The notes below the pieces were generated by a model that was not told the DNA's origin, did no database searches, and saw only the letters and a list, made by a program, of their open reading frames with translations. A DNA stretch of 64,000 nucleotides from the NCBI GenBank assembly GCA_018398585.1, contig JAGTTD010000008.1, positions 23,025,172 through 23,089,171 on the forward strand, given 5' to 3'. Source of the DNA: Simmondsia chinensis. Its lineage: Eukaryota > Streptophyta > Magnoliopsida > Caryophyllales > Simmondsiaceae. This document shows, in pieces, positions 34,527 to 45,390 of this stretch (position 1 is the stretch's first letter; each line of letters opens with the position of its first letter). The translations under genes and the position numbers were made by a program.

Positions 34527-36165
34527 CCTATGGCAACATTCACTCCTATCTTGGCTGAGGGTTGATCGACCAACAAGCCTCCTCTTTTTTATGGGGAAAA
34601 TTTTTGGTGGCTTAGAACAAAGACTTTATATGACATCCATTGATTCTAACTTATGGCTTATAACGAAAAATGGTGATTATGTACCTTCAAAGAAACAAAG
34701 AGGGAGAACTTTTGAAAAAGAGGAAAATGAGCTTATGCAAGATGATAAAGAAAAACTTAAAAAAAATGCAAAATCTAATTATCAATTATTGTGTGCTATT
34801 GTCCCAAATTTCTTTAATCACGTTTTAGGTTGTCATTCGGAAAAAGAGATTTGGGACAAGCTAGAGGTTACCTATACAGGTATGGATCAATTAAATTTTT
34901 CAAGAATAATCAAGTTGGTAAGATTCTATGAGCTTTTTAAATGAAACCAGAGGAATCAATAAAAGAAATGTGTACTAGATTTTTCGACATTACTAACAAA
35001 CTCCAAGCTCCTGGAAAAATACATTCAAATGAGAAGCAAGTTAGTGAATCCTTAGATGTCTTCATATTTCATGGCAAGGTAAGGTTACCACTATTCAAGA
35101 AGCACATAACCTCTCGGCCTATAAACTTGATTAACTAATTGGAAATCTCATGACCCATGAGATTGGCAAGGAAGAATTTAAGGATGAAGAAAAACAAAAG
35201 AACAGTAAATATCTAGCATTTGAATCATCTCTAAGTGATGAAAGTGATGGAAGTGATGATGAAGTGTTAACAAAAATGTTTTACAAACATCTTGAAAAAA
35301 AAAAGTTCTAGAAAAATTTTAAAAAAAGGTTCATCTTCCTCTAATGATGAACCAACTAGCTATGAGTGTGGAGAAATCGGAAATCTCAAAAGGATTTGTC
35401 CCAAGCCAAAAAATAATAAGTTCTTCAATAAATTGAAAAAGAAGAACAAAAAGGAAGAACGGAAAAAAGCATTAGCAGCTTTGGGATATAGCAGTGATGA
35501 TTCTGATGAAGAGTGAAGATGAAATGGCCGACCTTTGTCTTGTGGCGATTGATGATGATAGCATTAAAGAAGATGAAGTAACCAATCTATCCTATGATGA
35601 ACTTCTTGTTGGTTTTCATGATTTGTATGAGAAATATAAAAAATTTAAAAAAATGACACAACACTTTCACAAAGGGCCTTGAAAAAGCAGGTTTAGAAAA
35701 AGAGTCAAAATGGTATTTATTGCTTAAACTTGAAAATGAATCGTTCAAGAAAACATACGAGTCTTTAAATGATGAAATCATTAAATTAACCAATAAAAAA
35801 CAATTATTGGAAGAAACACTTGGCATTTTAAAGGAAAATGAAAAAGGAAAATCCAAGGAAGATGAATCACTCTTGAAGGAGAATGAGTCTTTAAAAGAAA
35901 GAATGGAAGAAATTTCGAAAATCTCAAACAAAATTTTCAAAAGGCAAGAACCACTTGACAAAATTCTCTCATCTCAAAAAACTTGTCTATAACAAAGAAG
36001 GAATTGGTTATAATGGAAATGTTCAAAAGAAAATTTTGAATGTTCTTTTTGTCAAAGCCTCTTTGCCCCCAACAAACTCTATAAGATGCCACTATTGTGG
36101 TGACCATAGACGCATTGTGTGCCAATGTCCTTTGGGTCCCAAAAGGACCTCGACCACCAAATGTC
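34527..36165 (+). pseudogene. Element E gag (SIRE-like copia), broken
   Basis: Starts near the ATG at 34529 (MATFTPIL in one frame). The capsid domain runs through 34750-35130: KSNYQLLCAIVPNFFNHV, KEIWDKLEVTYTGMDQ, then after a stop KPEESIKEMCTRFFDITNKL. This is the UBN2-type copia gag. A first zinc-knuckle-like piece (YECGEIGNLKRICPK, 35360-35405) has lost its first Cys and its His. A lysine/glutamate-rich, coiled-coil-like region follows (35494-35990), then a second CHYCGDHRRIVCQCP motif (36088-36132). The long acidic spacer after the knuckle is usual in SIRE gag. Frameshifts at about 34600, 34942, 35135, 35290, 35516 and 35680. Confidence 0.85.
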
Positions 36166-36226
36166 AAGGCTAAAAACAAAGGACCCAATAAAATTTGGGT
36201 ACCTAAACTCATTTGAATTATGATAG

Positions 36227-36545
36227 GTGTATATGAAAATCGAAAGCAAAACCCAAAAGGGGTACTTGGAGAGTTGTTGCTCAAGACACATGACCGGAGA
36301 TAAATCCAAGTTCACTTCAATAATGCCAAGAATAAAAAATGTCACTTTTGGCGACAACAAGAAAGTAAAAATCATCGGTATTGGTAAGGCTGCTTATAAC
36401 TCTTCTCCTTGTATTGAAGATGTCTTACATATTTAAGGTCTTAAGCATAATCTTCTAACTATTAGTCAACTATGTGATAAAGGCCATTGCGTGAACTTTG
36501 AGTCATCGAGATGGATAGTTAAACATGCTAAAACAAAAGGGCGCT
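36227..36545 (+). pseudogene. Element E protease fragment, truncated
   Basis: Reads GYLESCCSRHMTGDKSKF, then VTFGDNKKVKIIGIG, then LKHNLLTISQLCDKG, the copia pol protease and start of the integrase linker. The active-site DSG is replaced by ESC, so catalysis would be lost. A stop at 36434 follows VLHI. Homology ends at about 36540; nothing of integrase or reverse transcriptase follows. Confidence 0.85.
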
Positions 36546-36975
36546 AATGATCTCATAAGACAAATCAAACCATTTTTGAATCATATTAACTTAATGTGAC
36601 CTAAGATCAGGTGCCACTTAAAAGATATATGGTCCTTGAAAAATTCATATTTTATATGGTTACACAGCCTAGCTTATATTAGACGATTAAACTTCCATTA
36701 ACTTCATTTTGATTAAAATAAGTCAACTATCTACCAATGTACCCTTTGTAATAAACACTTTATTCACTTAACTATCAGTCTACTTTTCAAAAAAATTAAC
36801 TGAAAGACTATTTCGAATCAAATAGTATATAGAAACTAAATTTCTAAAGAAAATAGTACATTAAGAAATCACTTAGAACCACAACTACATTCATTAACTT
36901 AAACTACTATCTCTTTTTTTTATCACAAAAACTACTATCTCTTGGTGCCCTTACTTAAAGCCCACTCACTAGAAC
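36546..36975. other. Spacer without recognised content
   Basis: AT-rich, no ORF of note, no repeat partner seen in the window. It separates truncated element E from the first LTR of array F, and lacks the priming site that precedes the other F LTRs. Confidence 0.5.
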
Positions 36976-37614
36976 TGTAACGGCCCCAAATATCATACCA
37001 AATAGGCTTAAATCAAATGGGCGCTACATGAACGTACTATAACGAATCCCCTCATCATAGTACGAAGCCCGAACTCTTCCCATTCATAACTCCTCAATTT
37101 CCATAAAAATTGTTGTATTATATAATATATTGAATCCCAAATAACATCAATACTAACAAATAAAGCTAATAGTACGAAAAGCCGAGATTACAATATATCC
37201 AAATAGTGCATAAAATCCCACTATATAATTTATTTAATGTCTAAACCTTGAAACAAAATAATGCTCGGAACAATATGTCGCTGTGCCTTCCTCATTCCGC
37301 TAGGATAGCCACAAGCTACTAATCTTAAAATTTAAGGAAAAAGGAGGGAGCGAACAACAAGCTCAGTAAGTACGCCACATACCCTACCCAGACCAGGCAT
37401 ATTATTTAAAACAAAAAAAAAAAAAAAACAAGTCCAGTTTAGACAAAAAAAATCCAAATTATCCTTAATAATCATGTAACAAGAGAAATAAAACAACACT
37501 TTATGTTATAATTTATTCCACAAAAGTTTTTCATTAAACTCACAAATCAATCGGAGATTTTGGTTGGTATTGTACACCACAACAAAGCCATATATCAACT
37601 TTTGCATAATTCAC

Positions 37615-38045
37615 CTTGAATTCATCGGCAACGCATGCTTTTTTATATTGCATTCAATTCGACAGCAACACACTCTCTTTCAAAATACATTCAATCCGTT
37701 GGCCATATAGGCTGTTCTCGAATTTAATTCATTGGCCACACAGGCTCTTTTCAAATTCAATTCATCGACACAAGTCTTTTTAGAATTCATTAAATTCATC
37801 GGCCACATAGGCACTTTTCGAATTTAATTCATCAATCACACAAGCCCTTTTAGAATTCTTTAAATTCTTCAGCCACACAGGCACTTTTTGAATTTAATTC
37901 GTTGGCCACATAGGCTTTTTTGGAATTCAATTCATCTACCACACAGGTCCTTGTAGAATTAAATTCATCAACCACACAAGTCCTTTTAGAATTCATTAAA
38001 TTCATTGGCCACACTGGCTCTTTTCGAATTTAATTCATTAAATTC
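37615..38045. repeat. Minisatellite inside LTR 1 of F
   Basis: About a dozen degenerate units of 30-37 bp of the form aattcatcggccacacaggc followed by tcttttggaattt. The same array is at 41030-41460, 44330-44750 and 47615-48005 in the other LTRs, with unit order largely conserved. Confidence 0.85.
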
Positions 38046-38410
38046 AATATAACTTTAACAACTTCATTATCCACATTGTCATAAGTATAAATTCTTTCAA
38101 CAATTCACATATTCTATCATCAAATCAATACGTAAATCAATATAATTTCAAATCATAAGAGCAGCAAGCACACAGTCGGTCAAACACAAATGCCCGATCC
38201 TACTTTAACAAAATAATAAATCATTCAATATGTAAGTCTTATATATCAAGTCATATAAAACTATTTTATAATTCACAAACAAGTAAGGGAAGTAGTACAC
38301 TTACTTTCACTACCTTCTAACTCGATATTCGAATCTCTGTTACGAATTTGCTTTGAAAAATTATTAAAGAAAGAAATTGGAATTGATGATTGGTGATTGT
38401 ATAGAGAAAG

Positions 38411-38504
<94 letters not shown>
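38411..38504. repeat. (GA)n-(TA)n compound microsatellite
   Basis: About 25 GA units followed by about 17 TA units. LTR 2 has only short GA runs at 41820, LTR 3 about 15 GA units at 45117-45156, and LTR 4 a G run at 48324; the TA part is unique to LTR 1. An ORF through it is an artefact. Confidence 0.95.
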
Positions 38505-38507
<3 letters not shown>

Positions 38508-38753
38508 GAAGAGAGAGAGAATCGGAAGAGGGAGGAGAAACTAGGGTTTAAATCTTCTCCTCTTCTATATATACACTCACAACTATAATATTACTAATGG
38601 GCCCTTTCAGAATTAGCCCATTAATTTATTTATTTGTAGCCTAATTGAAATAACAGCAAATTTTAATTGTATTATAATACCTAACCCATTTTAATTAAAT
38701 TGGGTTTCCTATATTATAATACCTATTCCAATTTAACTAGACCGGGTATTACA

Positions 38754-38945
38754 TCGTTACCCCTTTAAATTAAAGTTTCATCCCCGAAACGTACATCCTC
38801 AATTTAATTAGACAGGATATTATATCATCACCCCCTTAAATAAAAGTTTCGTCCTCAAAACTTACATTCTTAATTTAAATAGACAGGGTATCACATCCTC
38901 ACCCCCTTGAATAAAAATTTCATCCTCAAAATTTACCTTCGTTTT
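38754..38945 (-). repeat. Triplicated polypurine-tract/LTR-start module (F internal 1)
   Basis: On plus, three units of about 70 bp: each has gggtattaca-like LTR start, then taccccctt (complement of the purine tract aaggggg) and aaagtttcgtcctc. The same three-unit arrangement follows LTR 2 (42091-42280) and LTR 3 (45391-45580). On minus, the distal unit reads as the tail of a gypsy polyprotein (NFEDEIFIQGG). Confidence 0.8.
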
Positions 38946-39299
38946 TAAATAAATTTGGATATTTGCTTCAGATTAGATTCACCTTTCAAATTTTTAATTA
39001 AAGAGGACAAGATATCCTATGAGAACCAATAGTCTGTAACATATACTATTATATTTTTTGCTCACTGTTTCCAAATCTCTTCAAAGTGCTAAAAATATCT
39101 TTGACCCAGCATTAAGGAGGTCTTAAACTTAATATCAACAATTCTAATTCTTATGCTCCTCCATTCACCACGCTTCCATTGCTCAACTCTAACACCAAAC
39201 ACAAATGCTTAGACTTTGGGATTTTACTTCCAAAGTATCTGGATGGCGATAGATATAACTTGCTCATTTACTGCCTTCCAAGCAACCTTTAGCAACAAT

Positions 39300-39700
39300 T
39301 TAATTTACCGGATCAACAATTATCTTTAAATCCATGTGATCTAAAATTACTACATATTCACTCTCTAGTATGTACAATTATCCTTGACATCCCTTTTTCA
39401 AGGATGGTCTATCAATCAAGGATGAAATCATTATAAGAGGAGTCTTAGAGTCTGTACTCTCTATAGGAAAATCTAACCGTTTTCATGATAAACAAACTGT
39501 AGATAGTTGGGAATCTAAAAAGCCACCTTTTCCCAAATAATCCAAAGGTGCAAGATAAGAAGACAACCAATTAATCTCTAAAATCACATCGAAATCCTCC
39601 ATGACTAGGGGCACTAAGTCTGGTACTAACTCTATATCACCTATTTAAACTGCACAATCTTTACATACAAGATCAGCACTCACATCGTACCTTATAATGG
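39300..39700 (-). pseudogene. Gypsy aspartic protease remnant, F internal 1
   Basis: Minus-strand fragments: IGDIELVPDL, MEDFDVILEINWLSSY, then SLIDRPSLKKGCQG. These correspond to the C-terminal half of a Ty3/gypsy protease and the linker to reverse transcriptase. The DSG active site is not present and no reverse transcriptase follows. Equivalent remnants lie at about 42700-43060 and 46000-46350. Confidence 0.65.
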
Positions 39701-39840
39701 AGACTTAATCCTACCCTACCTAAGCAAAACAAATTTATTCCTTTTTACCCAACCTCTAGAAACGTTTATTTCTATCATCATAACATTCAAAGTCTGTACC
39801 AATTATTGTGTTAACTAAGCTACTCCTCGGTATCATTTAT

Positions 39841-40137
39841 TCAGTTAATAAAACAAAGAACCACGATAAATATTTTAATATGAAACCCCAAAAGGAAAGA
39901 TAATCCAATCTCAATTGCTTCAAATAAACGGACAATATTATGGTGAGTAATATGCCTCAAAATAAGAATCTTCTTAAACAAATAAATTCGCATCGAAATT
40001 CTTTTTATCAATCTCCTTGATTGCAAATTCAACCCCACTGTAACGATGCCATGACCTTCATATTACAACAAAGGAACTCGACTTGAGTTTCAACTGGATC
40101 ACACAGTCACCCATTAAACACCAACGTTGCACCACCG
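39841..40137 (-). pseudogene. Captured protein kinase N-lobe fragment (ATG1-like), copy 1
   Basis: Minus strand from 40137: GDCVIQLKLKSSSFVVI, a stop, RSWHRYSGVEFAIKEIDKKN, then in the next frame (40038-39841) LFKKILILRHITHHNIVRLF followed by EAIEIG. This follows the kinase N-lobe: glycine-loop region (glycines now Lys/Ser), beta-3 AIKEIDKK with the ATP-binding lysine, alpha-C, then HxNIxRLxEAIE of beta-4/5. The order GDY...SF.V.W..H...G.E.AIKEIDKK closely resembles plant ATG1, the autophagy-initiating kinase; SnRK or CIPK kinases fit less well. Nothing beyond about 75 residues is kept and there is no C-lobe. It lies between the priming site and protease remnant, where gag would be. The kinase call is firm, the ATG1 call is tentative. 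Confidence 0.58.
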
Positions 40138-40377
40138 CCGTGATCTATTAAAAAGGGTACATTCAAAACTTCATAGTTGATGTTGCAGAAATTAGAATAA
40201 GTCAACTGAATTCTTTTAATCAACCTTTCTCAATAATTAATAACCTGTCACTAATCTTAACACCCAAATTTCTTTATAATTAATAACATGTTACTCATCT
40301 TCAAACCAAAATTTCTCAATAGTTAATAACCTAGGCTTATCATAACACCTAAATCTCGCAATAATTCATAACCTAGT

Positions 40378-40391
40378 GCTTTGATCCCACT
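40378..40391 (-). other. Primer binding site, F internal 1
   Basis: Minus strand agtgggatcaaagc, adjacent to LTR 2, two changes from TGGTATCAGAGC. Upstream (40250-40370) is a run of about 45-bp degenerate repeats (atttctcaataattaataac). Confidence 0.7.
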
Positions 40392-40394
40392 TTA

Positions 40395-42090
40395 TGTAAC
40401 GCCCCCAAGTATCACACCAAATAGGCTTAAATCAAAAGGGTGCTACACGGCCGTACTATAATGAATCCCCTCATCAGGGTACGAAGCCAGAACTCTTCCC
40501 ATTCATAACCCTTCAATTTCCATAAAAAGTTCTGCAATATACAATATATTGAATCCCAAATAACATCAAATCTAACAAATGAAGCTAATAGCATGAAAAG
40601 TCGAGATTACAATCTATCTAAATAGTGCATAAAATCCCACTATACAATTTGTTTAATGTCTAAATCTCGAAACCAAAATAATGCCCAGAACAATATGTCG
40701 TTATGCCTTCCTCGTTTCTCTAGGATTGCCACAGGCTACTAATCTAAAAATTTAAGGAAAAAGGACTGAGCGAACAACAAACCCAGCAAGCACGCCACAT
40801 ACCCTACCAATACCGGGCATATTATTTTAAAAAAAAAAAAGCACAAGTCCAGTTTAAACAAGAAAATCCAAATTAGCCTTAATAATTGTGTAACAAGGGA
40901 AATAAAACAACACTTTATATTATAATTTATTCCACAAAAGTTTATCATTAAACTCACAGATCAATCAGAGATTTTGATTGGCATTATACCCCACAACAGG
41001 GCCATATATCAACTTCTGCATAATTCACCTTGAATTCATCGGCAATACACGCTCTTTAATAATGCATTTAATTCGACAGCAATACACGCTCATTTTGAAT
41101 GCATTCCATTCATCAGCCACACAAGCTCTTCCCGAATTTAATTCATTGGCCACACAGGCTCTTTAGGAATTGAATTTATCGACCACACAAGTCTTTTTAG
41201 AATTCATTAAATTTGTCGGCCACACAGGCAGTTTTCGAATTTAATTCATCGACCACACAAGTCTTTTTGGAATTTATTAAATTCATCAGCCACATTGGCG
41301 CTTTACGAATTTAATTTGTCAGCCACACGGGCTCTTTTGGAATTCAATTCATTGACCACACAATTCCTTAAAGAATTAAATTCATCGACCACACAAGTTC
41401 TTTTTAAACTCATTAAATTCATGGGCCACACAGGCTCTTTTCGAATTTAATTCGTTAAATTCGATATAACTTGAACAACTTCATAATCCACATTGTCATA
41501 AGTATAAATTCTTTCAACAATTCACATATTCTATCATCAAATCAATGCATAAACCAATATAATTTCAAATCATAAGAATAGTAAGCACACAATCGGCCAA
41601 ACACATATGCGTAACCCTACTTTAACAAAATAAGAAATCATTCAATATATAAGTCTTATATATCAAGTCATATAAAGCTATTTTATAATTCACAAATAAG
41701 TAGGCGAAGTAGTAGACTTGCTTTCACTATCTTCCAACTCAATATCCAAATATCTATTATGAATTAGCTTTTAAAACTTATCGGGGGAAGAAATTGGAAT
41801 TGATGATTGATGATTGAATAGAGAGAGAGAGAGACAAGGGAAGAGAGAGGGAGAGAATCGGAAGAGGGAAGGAGAAACTAGGGTTTAAATCTTCTCCTCT
41901 TCTATATCTATACTTATAACCCTAATATTGCTAATGGGCCCTTTCAAAATTAGCCCATTATTTTATTTATTTGTAGCCCGATTCAAATAATAATAAATTC
42001 TTATTGTATTATAATGCCTAACCCAATTTAATTAAACCGGGTTCCATATATTATAATACCTAGTTCAATTTAACTAGATCGGGTATTGCA
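40395..42090 (-). repeat. Array F LTR 2
   Basis: Plus limits tgtaacgccccc and gggtattgca. Same minisatellite at 41030-41460. It serves as 5' LTR of internal 1 and 3' LTR of internal 2 on the minus strand. Confidence 0.9.
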
Positions 42091-43692
42091 TCTTTACCCC
42101 CTTAAATAAAAGTTTCGTCCTCGAAACTTACATCCTCAATTTAATTAGACAAGGTATTACATCCTTACCCCCATAAATAAAAGTCTCGTCATAAGAACTT
42201 ATATTTGTAATTTAATTAGACTAGGTATCACATTCTCACCCCATTAAGTAAAAATACCGTCCTCAAAATTTACCATCATTTTCAAATAAATTTGGATATT
42301 TGCTTCAGATTAGATTCACCTTACAAATTTTGAATTGAAGAGGACATGATATCCTATGACAACCAATAGTATGCAATACACGCTATTATCTTTTTATGCT
42401 CACTGTTTCCAATTCTCTTCAGTGTACGAAAAATATCTTTGACCAAACATTAAGAAGGTCGTAAACTTAAAATCAAAAATTCTAATTCCTATGCTCCTCC
42501 ATTCACCACGTTACCACTGCGCAACTCTGACACCCAACACAACTACTTAGACTTTGGGATTCTACTTCCAAATTATCTGGATAGCAATAGATATAACTTG
42601 TCAATTTAATGCCTTCCAAGCAACCTTTAGCAACAATTTAATTTACGAGATCTACAATTATCATTAAATCTTTGGGACTTGAAATTACTTCATATTCACT
42701 CTCTAGTATGTACATTTGTCCTTGACATCCCTTTTTCAAGGACCTTCTATCAATCAAGGACGAAATCATTATAAGATGAGTCTTAGAGTGTTTATTCTAA
42801 GTAGGAAAATCTAAACTGTTTTCATAACAAACAAACTCGCGGTTGTTAGAAATCTAAAACGCCCCTTTTTCCCAAATAATCCAAAGGGACAAGATAAGAA
42901 GACAAACAATTAATCTCTAAAATCACATCAAAATTCTCTATGACTAAGAGCACTAAGTCTGCTACATAAAAGATCAGCAATCACATCATTCCATAAAAGA
43001 GAAAAGTTAATCCTACCCCACCTAAGTAAAACTAATTTCTTTGTGTTTACCCAACCTCTAGAAATGTCTATCTCTATCATCATAACACTCAAAAGACTTT
43101 GTACTAATTATTGTGTTAACTAAAACAAGTACCTGGTATCATTTATTCACTAAATAAAACAAAGAACCACAATAAATATTTTTAACACGAAACCCCAAAA
43201 GGAAATCTAAACTACTTCAAATGGGCGGATAATATTATGGTGAGTAATATTCCTCAAAATAAAAATCCTCCTCAACAAATAAATTCGCATCGAAATTCTT
43301 TTTATCAATCTCTTTGAATGCAAATTCAAACGAACTTTAGCGATGCCATGACCTCCATATTAGAACAAAGGAACTCAACTTGAGTTTCAATCGGATCACA
43401 TAGTCACCCACTAAACAACAACGTTGCACCGCCTCCAAGATCCATTAAAAAGGGTACATTCAAAACTTCATAGCTGATGTTGCATAAACTAGAACAAGTC
43501 AACTAAATTCCTTGAATCAAAATTTCTCAATAATTAATGACCTGTCACTCATCTTATCACCCAAATTTCTAAAAAAATTAATAACATGTTACTCATCTTA
43601 ACACCAAAATTTCTCGATAATTAATAACTTAGGCTCATCATAACACCTAAATCTCTCAATAATTCGTAACGCAGTGCTCTGATACCAGTTTA
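42091..43692 (-). other. Array F internal region 2
   Basis: Same order as internal 1: purine-tract modules (42091-42280), protease remnant (about 42700-43060, MENFDVILEINCLSS), kinase-like fragment (43140-43440), 45-bp degenerate repeats (43520-43670), priming site (43675-43687, minus tggtatcagagc, perfect). Confidence 0.82.
43140..43440 (-). pseudogene. Captured kinase N-lobe fragment (ATG1-like), copy 2
   Basis: Minus strand: GDYVIRLKLKLSSFVLIWRS, then WHR, a stop, EFAFKEIDKKNFDANLFVEE. The second part (KEIDKK, then ILRNITHHNIIRPFEVV in the shifted frame) matches copies 1 and 3. The ATP-binding lysine position reads AFKEIDKK. It retains the GDY opening and Trp of VLIW that copy 1 lost, so the three copies decayed separately. 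Confidence 0.55.
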
Positions 43693-45118
43693 TGTAGCGC
43701 CCCCAAATATCATACCAAATAGCCTTAAATCAAAGGGGTGCTAAATGGCTGTACTATAATGGGTCCTCATCATAGTACGAAGTCCGAACTCTTCCCATTA
43801 ATTACTCCTCAACTTCCATAACAATTCCTATTATATGTAATACATTGATTCCCAAATAAAATCAATACTATCAAATAAAGCTAATAGGACCAAAAGTCGA
43901 GATTACAATCTATCCAAATAGTGCATAAAATCCCACTACATAATTTATTTAATTTCTAAACCTAGAAACCAGAATAATGCTCGGAACAATATGTCGTTGT
44001 GCCTTCATTGTTCATCTAGGATTGCCACAAGCTACTGATCTAAAAATTTAAGGAAAAAGGAGTAAGCGAACAATGAGCTCAGCAAGTACATCACATACCC
44101 TACCCAGACCAAGCATATTATTTGAAACAAAAAAAAGGAGAAGTCTAGTTTAAACAGGAAAATCCAAAGTATCCTTAAGAATCGTGTAATAAGGGAAAGA
44201 AAACAACACTTTATATTATGATTTATTCCACAAAAGTTTATTGTCAACCTCACACATCAATTGGAGATTTTGGTTGGTATTATGCCCCACAACAGGGCCA
44301 TATATCAACTTTTGCATAATTCACCTTGAATTCATCGGCGATACATGCTCTTTCACAATGCATTCAATTCGACAGCGACACACGCTCATTTTGAATGCAT
44401 TCAATCCATCGGCCACACAAGCTCTTCCTGAATTTAATTCATTGGCCACACAGGCTCTTTAGGAATTGAATTTATCGACCACACAAGTCTTTTTAGAATT
44501 CATTAAATTTGTCGGCCACATCGGCACTTTTCAAATTTAATTCATCGACCGCACAAGTCTTTTCAGAATTACTTAAATTCATCGGCCCCACAGGCACTTT
44601 TCGAATTTAATTCGTCAGCCACACGGGCTCTTTTGGAATTCAATTCCTTGACAACACAATTCCTTATAGAATTAAATTCATCGACCACACAAGTCCTTTT
44701 AGAATTCATTAAATTCATGGGCCACATAGGCTCTTTTCCAATTTAATTCATTAAAATCAATGTAACTTTATCAACTTCATAATCCACATTGTCATAAGTA
44801 TAAATTCTTTCAACAATTCACATATTCTATCATCAAATCAATGCATAAATCAATATAATTTCAAATCATAAGAACAGTAAGCACACAATTGGCCAAATAC
44901 ATATGCCCGACCCTACTTTTACAAAATAATAAATCGTTCAATATATAAGTCTTATATATCAAGTCATATAAAACTATTTTGTAATTCACAAATAAGTAGG
45001 GGAAGTAGTATACTTACTTTCACTATCTTCTAACTCGATATTCAAATCTATATTATGAATTAACTTTTAAAACTTATCAGGGAAAGAAATTGGAATTGAT
45101 GATTGGTGATTGAATAGT

Positions 45119-45156
<38 letters not shown>

Positions 45157-45390
45157 CCAGGGAAGAGAGAGAGAGAGAATCGGAAGAGGGAAGGAGAAGC
45201 TGGGGTTTAAATCTATACTTATAAATATTGCTGACGGGCCCTTTCAAACTTAGCCCATTATTTTATTTATTTTTAGCCCAATTGAAATATTAATAAATTC
45301 TTATTGTATTATAATGCCTAACCCAATTTAATTAAACCAAGTTCCATATATTATAAAACCTAGTTCAATTAAACTAGATCGGGTATTGCA
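43693..45390 (-). repeat. Array F LTR 3
   Basis: Plus limits tgtagcgccccc and gggtattgca. It is nearly the same length as LTR 2 (1698 against 1696) and looks closest to it by eye. Contains a GA microsatellite at 45117-45156. Confidence 0.9.

Larger units (their letters stand above)
7796..36545 (+). mobile_element. SIRE-like Ty1/copia element E, host of the nest, 3' truncated
   Basis: The span holds left LTR part (7796-8628), nested elements D, C and B, right LTR part (about 33978-34470), methionine-tRNA priming site (34475-34486), gag (from about 34527) and the start of pol (protease at about 36250-36540). Integrase, reverse transcriptase, RNase H and the 3' LTR are absent: the element ends abruptly at about 36545. 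The coding part is full of frameshifts, consistent with E being the oldest layer of the nest. Confidence 0.6.
36976..38753 (-). repeat. Array F LTR 1
   Basis: Plus-strand limits tgtaacggcccc and gggtattaca. Contains the 30-35-bp minisatellite (37620-38040), a (GA)n(TA)n microsatellite (38411-38504) and tctcctcttctatatata (38552), the complement side of a probable TATA region. The flank at 36975 has no priming site, so this is the outermost 3' LTR. Confidence 0.88.

Noticed and set aside
35587..36375. Serine/phenylalanine-rich minus-strand ORFs of 98-124 codons
   Set aside because: Antisense of the lysine/glutamate-rich SIRE gag region; composition explains openness.
37615..38045. Regularly spaced repeats resembling a CRISPR array
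   Set aside because: Units are contiguous and degenerate without unique spacers, inside an LTR of a plant retroelement.
38397..38588. 63-codon ORF MYRERKKRERER...
   Set aside because: It only reads the GA and TA microsatellites of LTR 1; no protein-like content.
40978..41166. ORFs repeated in the F LTRs (40978-41166, 44241-44462, and minus 40957-40739, 44253-44032) as a conserved small protein
   Set aside because: They run across the LTR minisatellite and its flank, and LTR 1 and LTR 4 do not keep them; similarity follows from LTR duplication.
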